A stretch of DNA of 53,202 nucleotides from CAYQTL01 sp964420405 (GCA_964420405.1 CAYQTL010000026.1:1-53202); one strand, 5' to 3'. Shown: positions 7,803 through 16,044, counted from the stretch's first letter. Notes: generated by a model from the sequence alone, not told the origin. Numbers and translations: made by a program.

Positions 7803-8864
7803 TCACACCCACTCCACCCGCCGGTACCACTCCCAGGACCGGGCGGCGCCGTCCTCGAGAGGGACGCCGTCGCCGATTCCGAGCGCCCCGTGGCTGTCCC
7901 GCGTGACGGCGGTCCAGTGGCGCGCCACCACCTCGCGAGCCTTGTCGGGCGTGAGCGGCAGGCGATGCAGGCCGAGCCGGTGGGCCAGCCCCCCCGCGGC
8001 GCCGGCCAGACGGATCACCGCGGCGGGGACCGGCACCACGCGGACCCGCACGCCGCCGGCCGCGGCGATCGTGCGCAGCGCGTGGTCGAGACGCCGGGGC
8101 GCCGGCTCGCCGAGGTGCAGCACCGAGCCGGCGGGCGCCGCGCCGGCCGCCGCCGCCACGACCGCCCGCACCACGTCGCCGACCCAGGCCACCGTCAGCC
8201 ACCGCTCGCCGGCCGGCACCGCCGCCACGCCCCGGGCGGCCATCCGGAAGAACTCGAGCACGTCCGTGTCCCGCGGGCCGTAGATCGCGGGTGGCCGCAG
8301 TACCACCCGCTCGCCGCCGAACGACTCCAGGGCGGTCTCCCCGGCGAGCTTGGAGCGACCGTAGTCCGAGATCGGGCGCGGCGTCGACTCGGGGCCGCTG
8401 CCGTCGGGTCCCGGCGACGGGCCGGCGGCCGCCAGCGACGACACGTGCACGAGGCGGGCGCCGGGCGCGCCCGCGGCTGCCGCCGAGGCCAGCTCGGCCG
8501 TGCCCCCACGGTTGCCGCGGTCGAACTCCCGGGCACGGGCCGAGCGGAGCACTCCGGCCAGGTGGACGACGGTGCCGGCGCCCTTGACCAGCCGCCGCAG
8601 CGCCGCCGGATCCTCCAAGGAACCCGGCACGGGTCGGACGGGGTCGCCGCCGATCCAGCGGGGCCGGTCCGGGTCGCGGACGAGGACGCGGACCTCCACG
8701 CCCGCCGCGCACAGGGTGTCCACCAGGTGCGAGCCGACGAAGCCGGTACCGCCGGTGAGGACGACGGGGGCGCGGAGGCCGGCAAGCCACGGGGCGACGG
8801 CGTCCGGGCTGACCAGCGGCGCGCGGTGGGAGAAGACGGGATCCGTGGCGAGGGAGGCGGTCAC
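7803..8864 (-). CDS. Extended SDR NAD(P)-dependent oxidoreductase, candidate 3-ketosphinganine/ceramide reductase (CerR-like)
   Basis: Atypical-to-extended short-chain dehydrogenase of 353 residues. After about 30 residues the Rossmann motif TGGTGFVGSHL appears, then LVRDP, VVHLAGV, a serine region HVSSLAAAG and the catalytic YGRSKLAGE (Tyr-x3-Lys). Such NAD-dependent epimerase-like proteins near serine palmitoyltransferase have been identified as the bacterial ceramide reductase CerR in Caulobacter. It is on the same strand as, and upstream of, the spt/acyltransferase pair, separated by a repeat-filled gap. The general oxidoreductase call is firm; the ceramide step is inference. The GTG start has no obvious ribosome binding site. 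Confidence 0.65.
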   Translation of the reverse strand: MTASLATDPVFSHRAPLVSPDAVAPWLAGLRAPVVLTGGTGFVGSHLVDTLCAAGVEVRVLVRDPDRPRWIGGDPVRPVPGSLEDPAALRRLVKGAGTVVHLAGVLRSARAREFDRGNRGGTAELASAAAAGAPGARLVHVSSLAAAGPSPGPDGSGPESTPRPISDYGRSKLAGETALESFGGERVVLRPPAIYGPRDTDVLEFFRMAARGVAAVPAGERWLTVAWVGDVVRAVVAAAAGAAPAGSVLHLGEPAPRRLDHALRTIAAAGGVRVRVVPVPAAVIRLAGAAGGLAHRLGLHRLPLTPDKAREVVARHWTAVTRDSHGALGIGDGVPLEDGAARSWEWYRRVEWV

Positions 8865-8884
8865 GGGACGGGCCTCGCCACCCG

Positions 8885-8926
8885 TTTCGGGAGCGGACGC
8901 GGACGCGGACGCGGGAGCCGGGCAAG
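8885..8926. repeat. Short intergenic hexamer block (GCGGAC)n
   Basis: The 76-bp gap between queD and the SDR gene carries GGAGCGGACGCGGACGCGGA, a six-base period related to the G-rich arrays elsewhere in the window. It ends in GGCGATCGGGATCA next to the queD stop. Confidence 0.5.
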
Positions 8927-8940
8927 GCCGGCGATCGGGA

Positions 8941-9411
8941 TCACTCCAGGCCCACGTACTCGGCCCACGAGGTGCGGGTCTCCCAGACGCGAACGCGCTC
9001 CAGCTCGATGCCTCTCGGGATCTCGTAGCGGGTTCCGCTCGGTGTCTCGACGGTCCCGTCGGCGGCGATGCGCTCGGCGATCTGGCGGAACAGCCACCGC
9101 ACCAGCACCTCGGTGGTGGGGTCCTCGCCGTCGAACAGCAGGACCCGCTCCCCGACCGCCCTCAGCCCGTCCAGCTGCGGGTCCTCGGAGTTGAGCGCCA
9201 TGGCGTGGTCGAGCCGGTCCACCAGGTCGACCACCAGCATCTTGAGCGCCTTGTAGTCGCACACCATGTCGTTGCCGTCGAGCTCGCGGCCGCGCACCAC
9301 CACCTCGACCCGGAGGCTGTGGCCGTGGGGGAAGCGGCACTTCTCCGGGTGCTTCGACAGCCGGTGGCCGTACTCCACCTCGAAGGTCTTGGCGATCCGG
9401 AAGAAGCCCAA
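8941..9411 (-). CDS. queD: 6-carboxy-5,6,7,8-tetrahydropterin synthase QueD
   Basis: Member of the 6-pyruvoyl-tetrahydropterin synthase fold, 156 residues. QueD converts dihydroneopterin triphosphate to 6-carboxytetrahydropterin, the second step toward preQ0 and queuosine. The zinc/catalytic block reads HRLSKHPEKCRFPHGHSL, giving the conserved histidines and the catalytic cysteine. DHAMALN carries the second catalytic histidine, and PTTEVLVRWLF is also family-typical. It follows queE with a 3-nt gap, and the start appears to be TTG, so translation probably depends on coupling. queC and queF are not in the window. Confidence 0.9.
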   Translation of the reverse strand: MGFFRIAKTFEVEYGHRLSKHPEKCRFPHGHSLRVEVVVRGRELDGNDMVCDYKALKMLVVDLVDRLDHAMALNSEDPQLDGLRAVGERVLLFDGEDPTTEVLVRWLFRQIAERIAADGTVETPSGTRYEIPRGIELERVRVWETRTSWAEYVGLE

Positions 9412-9414
9412 CGA

Positions 9415-10095
9415 TCACACTCCCCTGCCGGACCCGAACAGGTCCAGATGCAGTCGCGGAGTGTAACGGAAGCCGTGCGCGAGGCACAAGGCGGCCACCG
9501 CCGGGGCCCTCGCCGCCACCTCGGCCGCGTCGCGGCCCTCGGGCATCAGCAGCACCCGCTCCCGCGCCACGCCGCCCACCTCCGCCAGCAGCTCCAGCAG
9601 CTCCGGGAGGTCGTCGGCATCCTGCACCACGAGCTTGAGCTGGTGCTCGGGGAAGCGCGCCAGCAGGCGGCGCAGGGGCCCGCGGTCGCGCCGGACCTCC
9701 CGATGGCGCCTCCGCCAGGAGCCGTGGTCCGGATCCGAGTTGGCGGTCTTCGGGGACACCGACAGCAGGTCGCACTCGAGCTCCGGGTCCAGGGTGCCGG
9801 CGGTCTCGACCGTCACGTGCAGACCGGCCCGGCGCAGGGCCGACGTGAGGGTCCCGATCTCCCGCTGCAGCAGCGGCTCGCCGCCGGTGACGACGACGTG
9901 GCCCGCGCCGCTGTCGCGCGCCCCCGCCACCAGCTCCCCGACCGGGATCCGGCGCCCCTCGGGCAGCCACGAGGTGTAGGGCGTGTCGCACCACCGGCAG
10001 CGCAGGTTGCAGCCGGAGGTGCGGATGAAGTGGGACGGCACGCCCGCCAGCACTCCCTCACCCTGCAGGCTCGTGAAGGTCTCTGCCACGAACAC
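9415..10095 (-). CDS. queE: 7-carboxy-7-deazaguanine synthase QueE
   Basis: Radical SAM enzyme of 226 residues that rearranges 6-carboxytetrahydropterin to 7-carboxy-7-deazaguanine. The N-terminal ETFTSLQGEGVLAGVPSHFI leads into the cluster motif CNLRCRWCDTPYT (C-x3-C-x2-C), and VVTGGEPLLQ is the GGE S-adenosylmethionine motif. It is the first gene of a queE-queD operon. The GTG start has no Shine-Dalgarno, but a TAGTCT box lies 6 nt upstream, so a leaderless message is likely. A C-terminal stretch with HGFRYTPRLHLDLFG is typical of the family. Confidence 0.92.
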   Translation of the reverse strand: MFVAETFTSLQGEGVLAGVPSHFIRTSGCNLRCRWCDTPYTSWLPEGRRIPVGELVAGARDSGAGHVVVTGGEPLLQREIGTLTSALRRAGLHVTVETAGTLDPELECDLLSVSPKTANSDPDHGSWRRRHREVRRDRGPLRRLLARFPEHQLKLVVQDADDLPELLELLAEVGGVARERVLLMPEGRDAAEVAARAPAVAALCLAHGFRYTPRLHLDLFGSGRGV

Positions 10096-10101
10096 CGGCC
10101 G

Positions 10102-10107
10102 AGACTA
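10102..10107 (-). promoter_or_regulatory. -10 box (TAGTCT) for queED, leaderless arrangement
   Basis: TAGTCT on the minus strand lies 6 nt before the GTG start of queE, which has no ribosome binding site. It fits the TANNNT pattern seen before several other starts here. Confidence 0.45.
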
Positions 10108-10163
10108 CCATCGGCTCGCCCCGGGCTCGTCTACTCCTCCTCTTCACACCACGGGGGTACCTC

Positions 10164-12542
10164 TTGCGGGTGGTCTCCCGCGTCGCCGGATGGGCGAGAT
10201 CGCGGCTTCCCGTGGTGGTTCTGGTGGTGGTCGGTGCCGTCCTCGCGGCGGCTCTGGCGTTCATCCGCTGGAGCGACCAGGTGGCCCGCGTCGACGAGCT
10301 GTTCCGGCGCAACGCCCGCGACCACGCGACCGCCATCGAGACCGGCGTCCGGTCCGACCTGGAAGCCGTGAGTGCACTGGCGGACTCGCTGTCGGCTCTC
10401 CAGCGGGTCGAGGCGTCCACCTTCACCCGGCTCGCCGCGTCCCTGCGCGACCGGCATCGCACCCTCGAAGCCCTGGAGTGGGCGCCGCGCGTGCGCGCCG
10501 AGGACCGGGAGGCGATGGTCGAGCAGGCACGCCGGCGCCATCCCGGCTTCCAGTTCCGCTACCGCGACGAGCACGGCTCCTGGCGCCCGTCGCCCCCCAG
10601 GGCGGAGTCCTTCCCGATCTACCTCGTGGAGCCGCTCGCGGGCAACGAGGCGGCGCTCGGATTCGACCCTCCCCACCATCCCGTCCGGGAGACGGCGCTC
10701 GAGCGCGCGCTCGAGCTCGACGGGCTCGCCATCAGCGAGCCCACCCCGCTCGTCCAGTCCGACGGCGGCCAGCTCGCGATCCTCGCGTTCGCGCCCGTGT
10801 ACCGCGACGGAGCACCGCTCGGCACCCTCGAGGAACGACGCACGGCGCTGCTCGGATTCGCCGAGGGAGTGCTGGCGGTCGGCGACCTGTTCGAGCGCGC
10901 CCTGTCGGTGCTCGAGCCGAGCGGCCAGGACATGGAGCTGTGGGACGTGACCACGACGCCGGCCATGGCGTACCGCCACGTCAGCCGGCGAGCCGGCGAG
11001 CGCCGTCCCAGCTGGCACGCCGTACCCGGCCACCAGCGGTTCGCCGACCGCTTCGAGATCGGTGGACGCACCTGGGAGGTCGTCGTCCTGCCCCATCCCG
11101 GCTTCTACGCCCACGACTGGTCGGGCGCCGCCGCCACGGGCGCGACGGTCCTGGCGCTGGCCATCGCCCTCGCCGCCCACCTCGTCCAGCGCTCCCAGCG
11201 GGAGGCCCGCATCCGGGCGCTGGTCGCCGAGCGCACCTCCGAGCTGGCGTTCCGCGCGACCCACGACCCCCTCACCGGGATGATGAACCGGTCGGCGTTC
11301 GAGGCGACCCTCCGCACGACCCTCGAGCGATGCCGGGAGACCGGGTGCGCGGCGACCCTCTGCTATGTCGATCTCGACCAGTTCAAGGTGCTCAACGACA
11401 ACCACGGCCACGCGGCCGGCGACCAGCTCCTGCGGGAGCTCGGCCCCCACCTCTCGGCGGCGGTGCGGACGCCGGACACCCTGGCCCGACTCGGCGGCGA
11501 CGAGTTCGGGCTGATTCTCGCCGATGCCCCGATCGACACGGCGAGGGCGGTCGCCGACCGGCTCCTCGAGCATCTGCATCGGTTCCGGTTCCGATGGAAC
11601 GGGCTCGAGTTCACGGTCCGGGCCTCGATCGGCCTCACCGAGCTCGACGCCGCCACCTCGAGCGCAGACTCGGCCCTCAGCTGGGCCGACGCCGCCTGCT
11701 ACATCGCCAAGGAGAAGGGCCGCGACCGGGTCCACGTCTTCACCGCCGGCGACGCCGCGAGCGATCTGTTCCGGCGGGAGATGGAGTGGGTCGACGTGCT
11801 GCGGGAGGCGCTCGCCGCGGACGGCTTCGAGCTGTACCGGCAACCGATCGTCGCGACCCGCCGGCGGTCCGGAGAGCCGGACCGCTACGAGGTCCTCCTC
11901 CGTCTGCGGACCGACTCCGGGCGGCTGGTCGAGCCCGCCGCCTTCCTGCCGGCGGCCGAGCGGTTCGGCCTCGCGCGGGACATCGACCGGTGGGTGGTGC
12001 ACCGGGTCCTGGAGCTCGCCACCGCGTCCGACCCCACCGTCGGGTGGAGCGTCAACCTCTCGGGCGCCACTGTCGGCGACGCCGAGGTCGCCCGCCGGAT
12101 GATCGCGGACATCGCCCGCCGCGATCTCACACCGGGCCGCCTGTGCCTCGAGGTGACCGAGACGGCGCTGGTCTCCAACCTCGAGGTGGCCAGGGAGCTC
12201 CTCGAGGCGGCGCGGACGGCCGGCTGCCTGGTCGCGCTGGACGACTTCGGACGGGGCATGTCGTCCTTCGGCTACCTCAAGAACCTGCCCGTCGACCTGG
12301 TGAAGATCGACGGGGAGTTCGTGCGCGGCGTCGCCACCGAGCACGTCAACCGGGCGATCGTGCGCGCGATCCAGTCGCTCGCCCGCACGCTCGGCATCCG
12401 GACCGTCGCCGAGAGCGTGGAGTCCGCCGACGACCTCGAGGTGCTGCAGGAGCTCGGCGTCGACTACGTCCAGGGGTTCCACCTCGGCCGACCCGTCCCC
12501 GTCGCCGAGCCCCTCGATGTCCGCGGCCTGCGGGCGGGGTGA
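10164..12542 (+). CDS. CHASE-domain GGDEF/EAL cyclic-di-GMP signalling protein
   Basis: Membrane sensor of 792 residues. A transmembrane helix (about 13-33) is followed by a periplasmic CHASE domain whose hallmark PIYLVEPLAGNEAALGFDPP is clear. A second helix lies near 320-340. The GGDEF domain holds DQFKVLNDNHGH and LGGDEFGL (GGDEF at 444-448), so diguanylate cyclase activity is plausible. The EAL domain has EVLLR (Glu 576), SVNLSG, CLEVTETAL, LDDFGRGMSS, VKIDGEFV, VAESVES and YVQGFHLG, covering the metal and catalytic residues, so phosphodiesterase activity is also plausible. Which activity dominates cannot be told. The start appears to be TTG at 10164, with GTG at 10170 as an alternative. 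Confidence 0.9.
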   Translation: MRVVSRVAGWARSRLPVVVLVVVGAVLAAALAFIRWSDQVARVDELFRRNARDHATAIETGVRSDLEAVSALADSLSALQRVEASTFTRLAASLRDRHRTLEALEWAPRVRAEDREAMVEQARRRHPGFQFRYRDEHGSWRPSPPRAESFPIYLVEPLAGNEAALGFDPPHHPVRETALERALELDGLAISEPTPLVQSDGGQLAILAFAPVYRDGAPLGTLEERRTALLGFAEGVLAVGDLFERALSVLEPSGQDMELWDVTTTPAMAYRHVSRRAGERRPSWHAVPGHQRFADRFEIGGRTWEVVVLPHPGFYAHDWSGAAATGATVLALAIALAAHLVQRSQREARIRALVAERTSELAFRATHDPLTGMMNRSAFEATLRTTLERCRETGCAATLCYVDLDQFKVLNDNHGHAAGDQLLRELGPHLSAAVRTPDTLARLGGDEFGLILADAPIDTARAVADRLLEHLHRFRFRWNGLEFTVRASIGLTELDAATSSADSALSWADAACYIAKEKGRDRVHVFTAGDAASDLFRREMEWVDVLREALAADGFELYRQPIVATRRRSGEPDRYEVLLRLRTDSGRLVEPAAFLPAAERFGLARDIDRWVVHRVLELATASDPTVGWSVNLSGATVGDAEVARRMIADIARRDLTPGRLCLEVTETALVSNLEVARELLEAARTAGCLVALDDFGRGMSSFGYLKNLPVDLVKIDGEFVRGVATEHVNRAIVRAIQSLARTLGIRTVAESVESADDLEVLQELGVDYVQGFHLGRPVPVAEPLDVRGLRAG

Positions 12543-12549
12543 GGGCGTC

Positions 12550-12569
12550 CGAGCCCAGTCGTCGGCTCG
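12550..12569 (+). terminator. Hairpin just after the GGDEF/EAL gene
   Basis: CGAGCC and GGCTCG form a 6-bp stem with an 8-nt loop, 7 nt after the TGA stop. No U-tract follows, so it is a weak terminator candidate, or part of the repeat region that starts downstream. Confidence 0.35.
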
Positions 12570-12589
12570 CACCTCTCCCGGCGGTCGAT

Positions 12590-12720
12590 TCCGTCTCCGT
12601 TCCCGTTCCCGTTCCCGTTCCCGTTCCCGAAGCATCTGTCGAACCCGGCTCCGGGGGCCTGCTGCCACGTCGCGGTGGTCGCTCTGGGATCGAGCATCGG
12701 GATCGGGATCGGGATCGGGA
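12590..12720. repeat. Paired hexamer arrays between convergent genes
   Basis: A C-rich array with five CCC triplets separated by GTT (12602-12628) is followed by a G-rich array with four GGG triplets separated by ATC (12699-12719). Each arm alone fits a G-quadruplex pattern, on opposite strands. Together they can pair imperfectly across a loop of about 65 nt. The element sits between the convergent GGDEF/EAL and uvrC genes. Confidence 0.85.
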
Positions 12721-12746
12721 AACGCGCGGGCAGTGGAGGACGGGCG

Positions 12747-14567
12747 TCAGCTCCCCGCCTCGCCCGCGTGCAGGTGCTGCCAGACGTGGCGCCCGAGCCG
12801 CGGACCGAGGGCGGACTGGAGCTCCTCGACCGAGGCCTGCTGGACGCCGCGGACCGACCCGAACCGGGTCAGCAGCGCCCGCGCCCGGCCCGGTCCGACG
12901 CCGGGGACGTTCAGCAGCTCGGTGGCGAGGGTCTTCTTGCGCCGGCGCGCCCGGTGGCGGCTGACGGCGAACCGGTGGGCCTCGTCGCGGGCCTGCCGCA
13001 GCACGAGGTGGGCGGGGTCGGACCGGTCGAGGCGCAGCGGCTCGGCGGCGCCGGGCAGGTGGACCAGCTCCTCGCGCTTGGCGATCGCCGCCAGGGCCAG
13101 CTCGATCCCGACCGAGTGGAGGGCCGCCATCGCCGCGTTGAGCTGGCCGACGCCGCCGTCGATCAGCACCAGGTCCGGCAGCTCGCGGCCCTCGTCCCGC
13201 TGGCGCCGGTAGCGGCGGGTGACGGCTTCGGAGATCGCCTTGAAGTCGTCGACGCCGACGACCTCCTTGATGTGGAACGTGCGGTACTGGCGCCGGTCCA
13301 TCCGCCCCGACTGCCAGACGACGCACGATGCCGTCGTCTCCTTGCCGCTGGCGTGGGAGATGTCGAAGCACTCCAGCCGCCGCACCGGGCCGTCGAGGCC
13401 GAGGGCCTCGCCGAGCCGGCGCTCGAGGTGCTGCGCCTGGCTGAGCGGCGCCCGGAACCGCAGCTCGAATGCCGCGCGGGCGTTCTCCAGCGCCAGCTCC
13501 ACCCGTCGCGCCCGCGTCCCCCGGCGCGGCACCAGCAGCCGCACCGCGCCGCCGCGCCGGTGCGCGAGGAAGCCCCGCAGCATCTCGGCGTCGTCCTCGT
13601 CGGGTGCCTGGGCGAGCTCGACCGTGCGGGGAATCGCCGGGTTGGCCTCGTAGAACTGGGCCGCGAACGACACCAGCAGGTCGGCGGCGCGGACGTCGCC
13701 AACCCCCTCGAAGTGGAACTCGCGCTTGTCGACCAGCCTGCCGTCGCGGTACGGCAGCACGCAGACGGTGGCGTGGGCGCCGTCGCAGTGGCCCGCCAGC
13801 ACGTCCGTGTCGCCGCGCCCGGGGAGCTCCACGTTCTGCTGCTCGTCGAGCCGTCGCACCACCCCCACGAGATCGCGGTAGCGGGCCGCGAGCTCGAAGT
13901 CCTCGCGCTCGGCGGCCCGCCACATGCTGCTCTCGAGCCGCGGCACCAGCTCGGTGCGGCGGCCGGAGAGAAACAGCTCCAGCTCCTGCACCGCCTCCGC
14001 GTACTCCTCCTCGGTGGTCAGCCCGGCGACACACGGCCCGAGGCAGGCGCGCATGTGGTAGTACAGGCACGGCCGCGGCAGCGTCCCGTCGATCTCGATC
14101 TGGCAGGTGCGGACCTGGAAGTGGGTGCGGGCCAGCTCCATCAGCTTGCGCGCCATGTGCTGGCCCATGAACGGCCCGAAGTAGGTGTGGCCGTCGTCGC
14201 GGACGCGGCGCGTGAACACGACCCGCGGCCACCGCTCGCCGGTGGTGACCAACAGGTACGGGTAGGTCTTGTCGTCCCGCAAAAGGACGTTGAAACGCGG
14301 CCGCAGCCTCTTGATGAGGGTGTTCTCGAGGATGAACGCCTCGACCTCCGACGCGGTGACGGTGAAGTCGAGCCGCCGTGCCCGCTCGAGCATCGCCGCC
14401 GTGCGCTCGGGCAGGTCGGCGCGCCCGAAGTACGACAGCACGCGCCGGCGCAGGTCGCGGGCCTTGCCGACGTACAGGTCCGTGCCGCGGGCGTCCTGGA
14501 ACCGGTAGACGCCCGGTGCCTCCGGAGCCTGGTGGGCCCGTTCGAGCAGCGGATGCGGCGCAGCCAT
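12747..14567 (-). CDS. uvrC: Excinuclease ABC subunit C UvrC
   Basis: Nucleotide excision repair endonuclease of 606 residues, normal UvrC length. The N-terminal GIY-YIG nuclease shows GVYRFQDARG and LYVGKARDLRRRV for the 3' incision. A central UVR motif (REDFELAARYRDLV) binds UvrB. The RNase H-like half has ECFDISHASGKETTAS and LVLIDGGVGQLNAA for the 5' incision. A C-terminal helix-hairpin-helix domain contains NVPGVGPGRARALL. The chosen ATG gives MAAPHPLLERAHQAPEAPGV, placing the GIY motif at the usual distance, and a TACCAT box is 9 nt upstream. The longer open frame would overlap the divergent sulfatase-like gene. Confidence 0.93.
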   Translation of the reverse strand: MAAPHPLLERAHQAPEAPGVYRFQDARGTDLYVGKARDLRRRVLSYFGRADLPERTAAMLERARRLDFTVTASEVEAFILENTLIKRLRPRFNVLLRDDKTYPYLLVTTGERWPRVVFTRRVRDDGHTYFGPFMGQHMARKLMELARTHFQVRTCQIEIDGTLPRPCLYYHMRACLGPCVAGLTTEEEYAEAVQELELFLSGRRTELVPRLESSMWRAAEREDFELAARYRDLVGVVRRLDEQQNVELPGRGDTDVLAGHCDGAHATVCVLPYRDGRLVDKREFHFEGVGDVRAADLLVSFAAQFYEANPAIPRTVELAQAPDEDDAEMLRGFLAHRRGGAVRLLVPRRGTRARRVELALENARAAFELRFRAPLSQAQHLERRLGEALGLDGPVRRLECFDISHASGKETTASCVVWQSGRMDRRQYRTFHIKEVVGVDDFKAISEAVTRRYRRQRDEGRELPDLVLIDGGVGQLNAAMAALHSVGIELALAAIAKREELVHLPGAAEPLRLDRSDPAHLVLRQARDEAHRFAVSRHRARRRKKTLATELLNVPGVGPGRARALLTRFGSVRGVQQASVEELQSALGPRLGRHVWQHLHAGEAGS

Positions 14568-14576
14568 GGCGCGGCC

Positions 14577-14582
14577 ATGGTA
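14577..14582 (-). promoter_or_regulatory. Candidate -10 box (TACCAT) for uvrC
   Basis: TACCAT on the minus strand is 9 nt before the uvrC ATG. No Shine-Dalgarno is visible between them. Confidence 0.35.
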
Positions 14583-14651
14583 GCGCCCGCTCGCCGCACG
14601 CGCATGGGCGGGCCCGGCGGGCGCCGGTTGACCGCCCGACGACGTCGCCGG

Positions 14652-14657
14652 GATAAT
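14652..14657 (+). promoter_or_regulatory. -10 box (GATAAT) for the sulfatase-fold lipoprotein gene, leaderless
   Basis: GATAAT is 7 nt before the GTG start at 14665 with only CCCCTCC between. A transcript from this box would begin at or next to the start codon. Confidence 0.5.
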
Positions 14658-14664
14658 CCCCTCC

Positions 14665-16044
14665 GTGCGCAGCCCTCGCCTTCGCGATGTCGTCCTCTCC
14701 GTCCTGGTCGCCACGGCCGCCGTCGGCTGCGGCCCGCCGCCCGAGACGCCGCCGCCGTCGATGCTGCTGCTGACGGTCGACACCCTGCGGGCCGACCACC
14801 TGCCGTTCGAGGGCTACCCGCGGCAGACGGCGCCGTTCCTCGCCGGGCTGCTCGACGGCGCCACCCGCTACCCGTCGGCCCACAGCACCTCGTCGTGGAC
14901 CGTCCCGGCGCTGTCGTCCCTGCTGACCGGCGTCTACCCGCCGACCCACGGCGTGGTCCACGGCGTGACCCGCGACGGGCGGCCCGACGCCCAGGAGGTG
15001 ATCCCGCCGTCGCTGACCCGGCTGCCGGCCGAGCTCCGGCGGCTCGGCTACCGGACCTACGCCGTGGTGGCGAACCTCCACGCCCATCCCGACTTCGGCT
15101 TCGCCGAGGGATTCGACCGCTACCGCTGCGTCGGCTTCTCGCCCGCCGAGGAGGTCAACGCGGTCGTCGCCGAGTGGCGCGACGAGATCGCCGCCGCCGA
15201 GCAGCCGGTGCTGCTGTGGCTGCACTACTTCGACCCCCACTACCCGCTGCACCGCCGCGAGCCGTGGGCGTCGCGCTTCCGGCCCGGCATCGACGACGCC
15301 GAGGTGGCGCTGGTCGACGAGCTGGCCGAGGCGTGGCCCGACCCGACCCCCGAGATCCTGGCGGACCTCGAGCGCCGGCTCGACATCGGCCGTGCGCTCT
15401 ACGACTCGGAGATCCGCCATACCGACGACGCCATCCGCCGGGTGGTGGCGTCGATGCCCTTCCTGCGGGACTGGCTGACGGTGTTCTCGGCCGACCACGG
15501 CGAGGAGTTCGCGGAGCACGGCGACCTCGGCCACTCCTTCAACCTGCACGCCGAGACCGTCCGCGTCCCGCTGCTGATCCGGCCGTCCGGAGCCCGCGGC
15601 CCCACCGAGATCGCCGCCCCGGTGAGCTGGGTCGACCTGGCGCCGACCCTGCTGCGGGCCGCCGGAGGCCAGCCTCCAGACGGCTGGCAGGGGATCCCGC
15701 TGGTGGACGGCGGCGGCATGGTCCGTGCCGACCTCCCCGCCGACCGCGCCGTGCTCGCCACCCTCGACCGGTTCCCCAACCGCCGTCACCGCCAGGCTCT
15801 GATCGGACCCCGGTGGAAGCTGATCACGGGCCGCGAGCCCGGCGAGCGTTGGCTGTACGACCTCGTCCGCGACCCCGGCGAGACCCGCGACCTCGCCGCC
15901 GAGCGGCCGTGGCTGGCGGCCAGCCTCGCGCGGGACCTCGACGGCTTCGTCGAGGCCCTGCCCCGCGCCCCCGACGTCGAGCTGAGGACCCTCACCCCGG
16001 AGCAGCGCGAGTCGCTCGAGGCGTTGGGGTACCTCGAGGAGTGA
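14665..16044 (+). CDS. Sulfatase-fold (alkaline phosphatase superfamily) lipoprotein with Thr at the nucleophile site
   Basis: Exported protein of 459 residues with a lipobox ending in AAVGC near residue 22. Metal-binding motifs of the superfamily are present: TVDTLRADHL, a central HYFDPHYP and SADHGEEFAEHG. The nucleophile segment reads SWTVPALSSLLTG, where true sulfatases have C/S-x-P-x-R. The residue is Thr (about T79) and the arginine is missing, so formylglycine formation is not expected. Phosphatidylglycerol or phosphoethanolamine transferases of the same fold use Thr. It ends in SLEALGYLEE, a tail shared with three paralogues at 29.6-35.4 kb. The substrate is unknown. Confidence 0.8.
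   Translation: MRSPRLRDVVLSVLVATAAVGCGPPPETPPPSMLLLTVDTLRADHLPFEGYPRQTAPFLAGLLDGATRYPSAHSTSSWTVPALSSLLTGVYPPTHGVVHGVTRDGRPDAQEVIPPSLTRLPAELRRLGYRTYAVVANLHAHPDFGFAEGFDRYRCVGFSPAEEVNAVVAEWRDEIAAAEQPVLLWLHYFDPHYPLHRREPWASRFRPGIDDAEVALVDELAEAWPDPTPEILADLERRLDIGRALYDSEIRHTDDAIRRVVASMPFLRDWLTVFSADHGEEFAEHGDLGHSFNLHAETVRVPLLIRPSGARGPTEIAAPVSWVDLAPTLLRAAGGQPPDGWQGIPLVDGGGMVRADLPADRAVLATLDRFPNRRHRQALIGPRWKLITGREPGERWLYDLVRDPGETRDLAAERPWLAASLARDLDGFVEALPRAPDVELRTLTPEQRESLEALGYLEE

Noticed and set aside
12346..15789. An 1147-codon minus-strand open frame over the GGDEF/EAL, uvrC and sulfatase-fold genes
   Set aside because: It overlaps three well-supported genes in other frames and has no recognisable protein motif.
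14665..16044. Calling this gene and its paralogues true sulfatases
   Set aside because: The position that must become formylglycine is Thr in all four proteins and the following arginine is missing.
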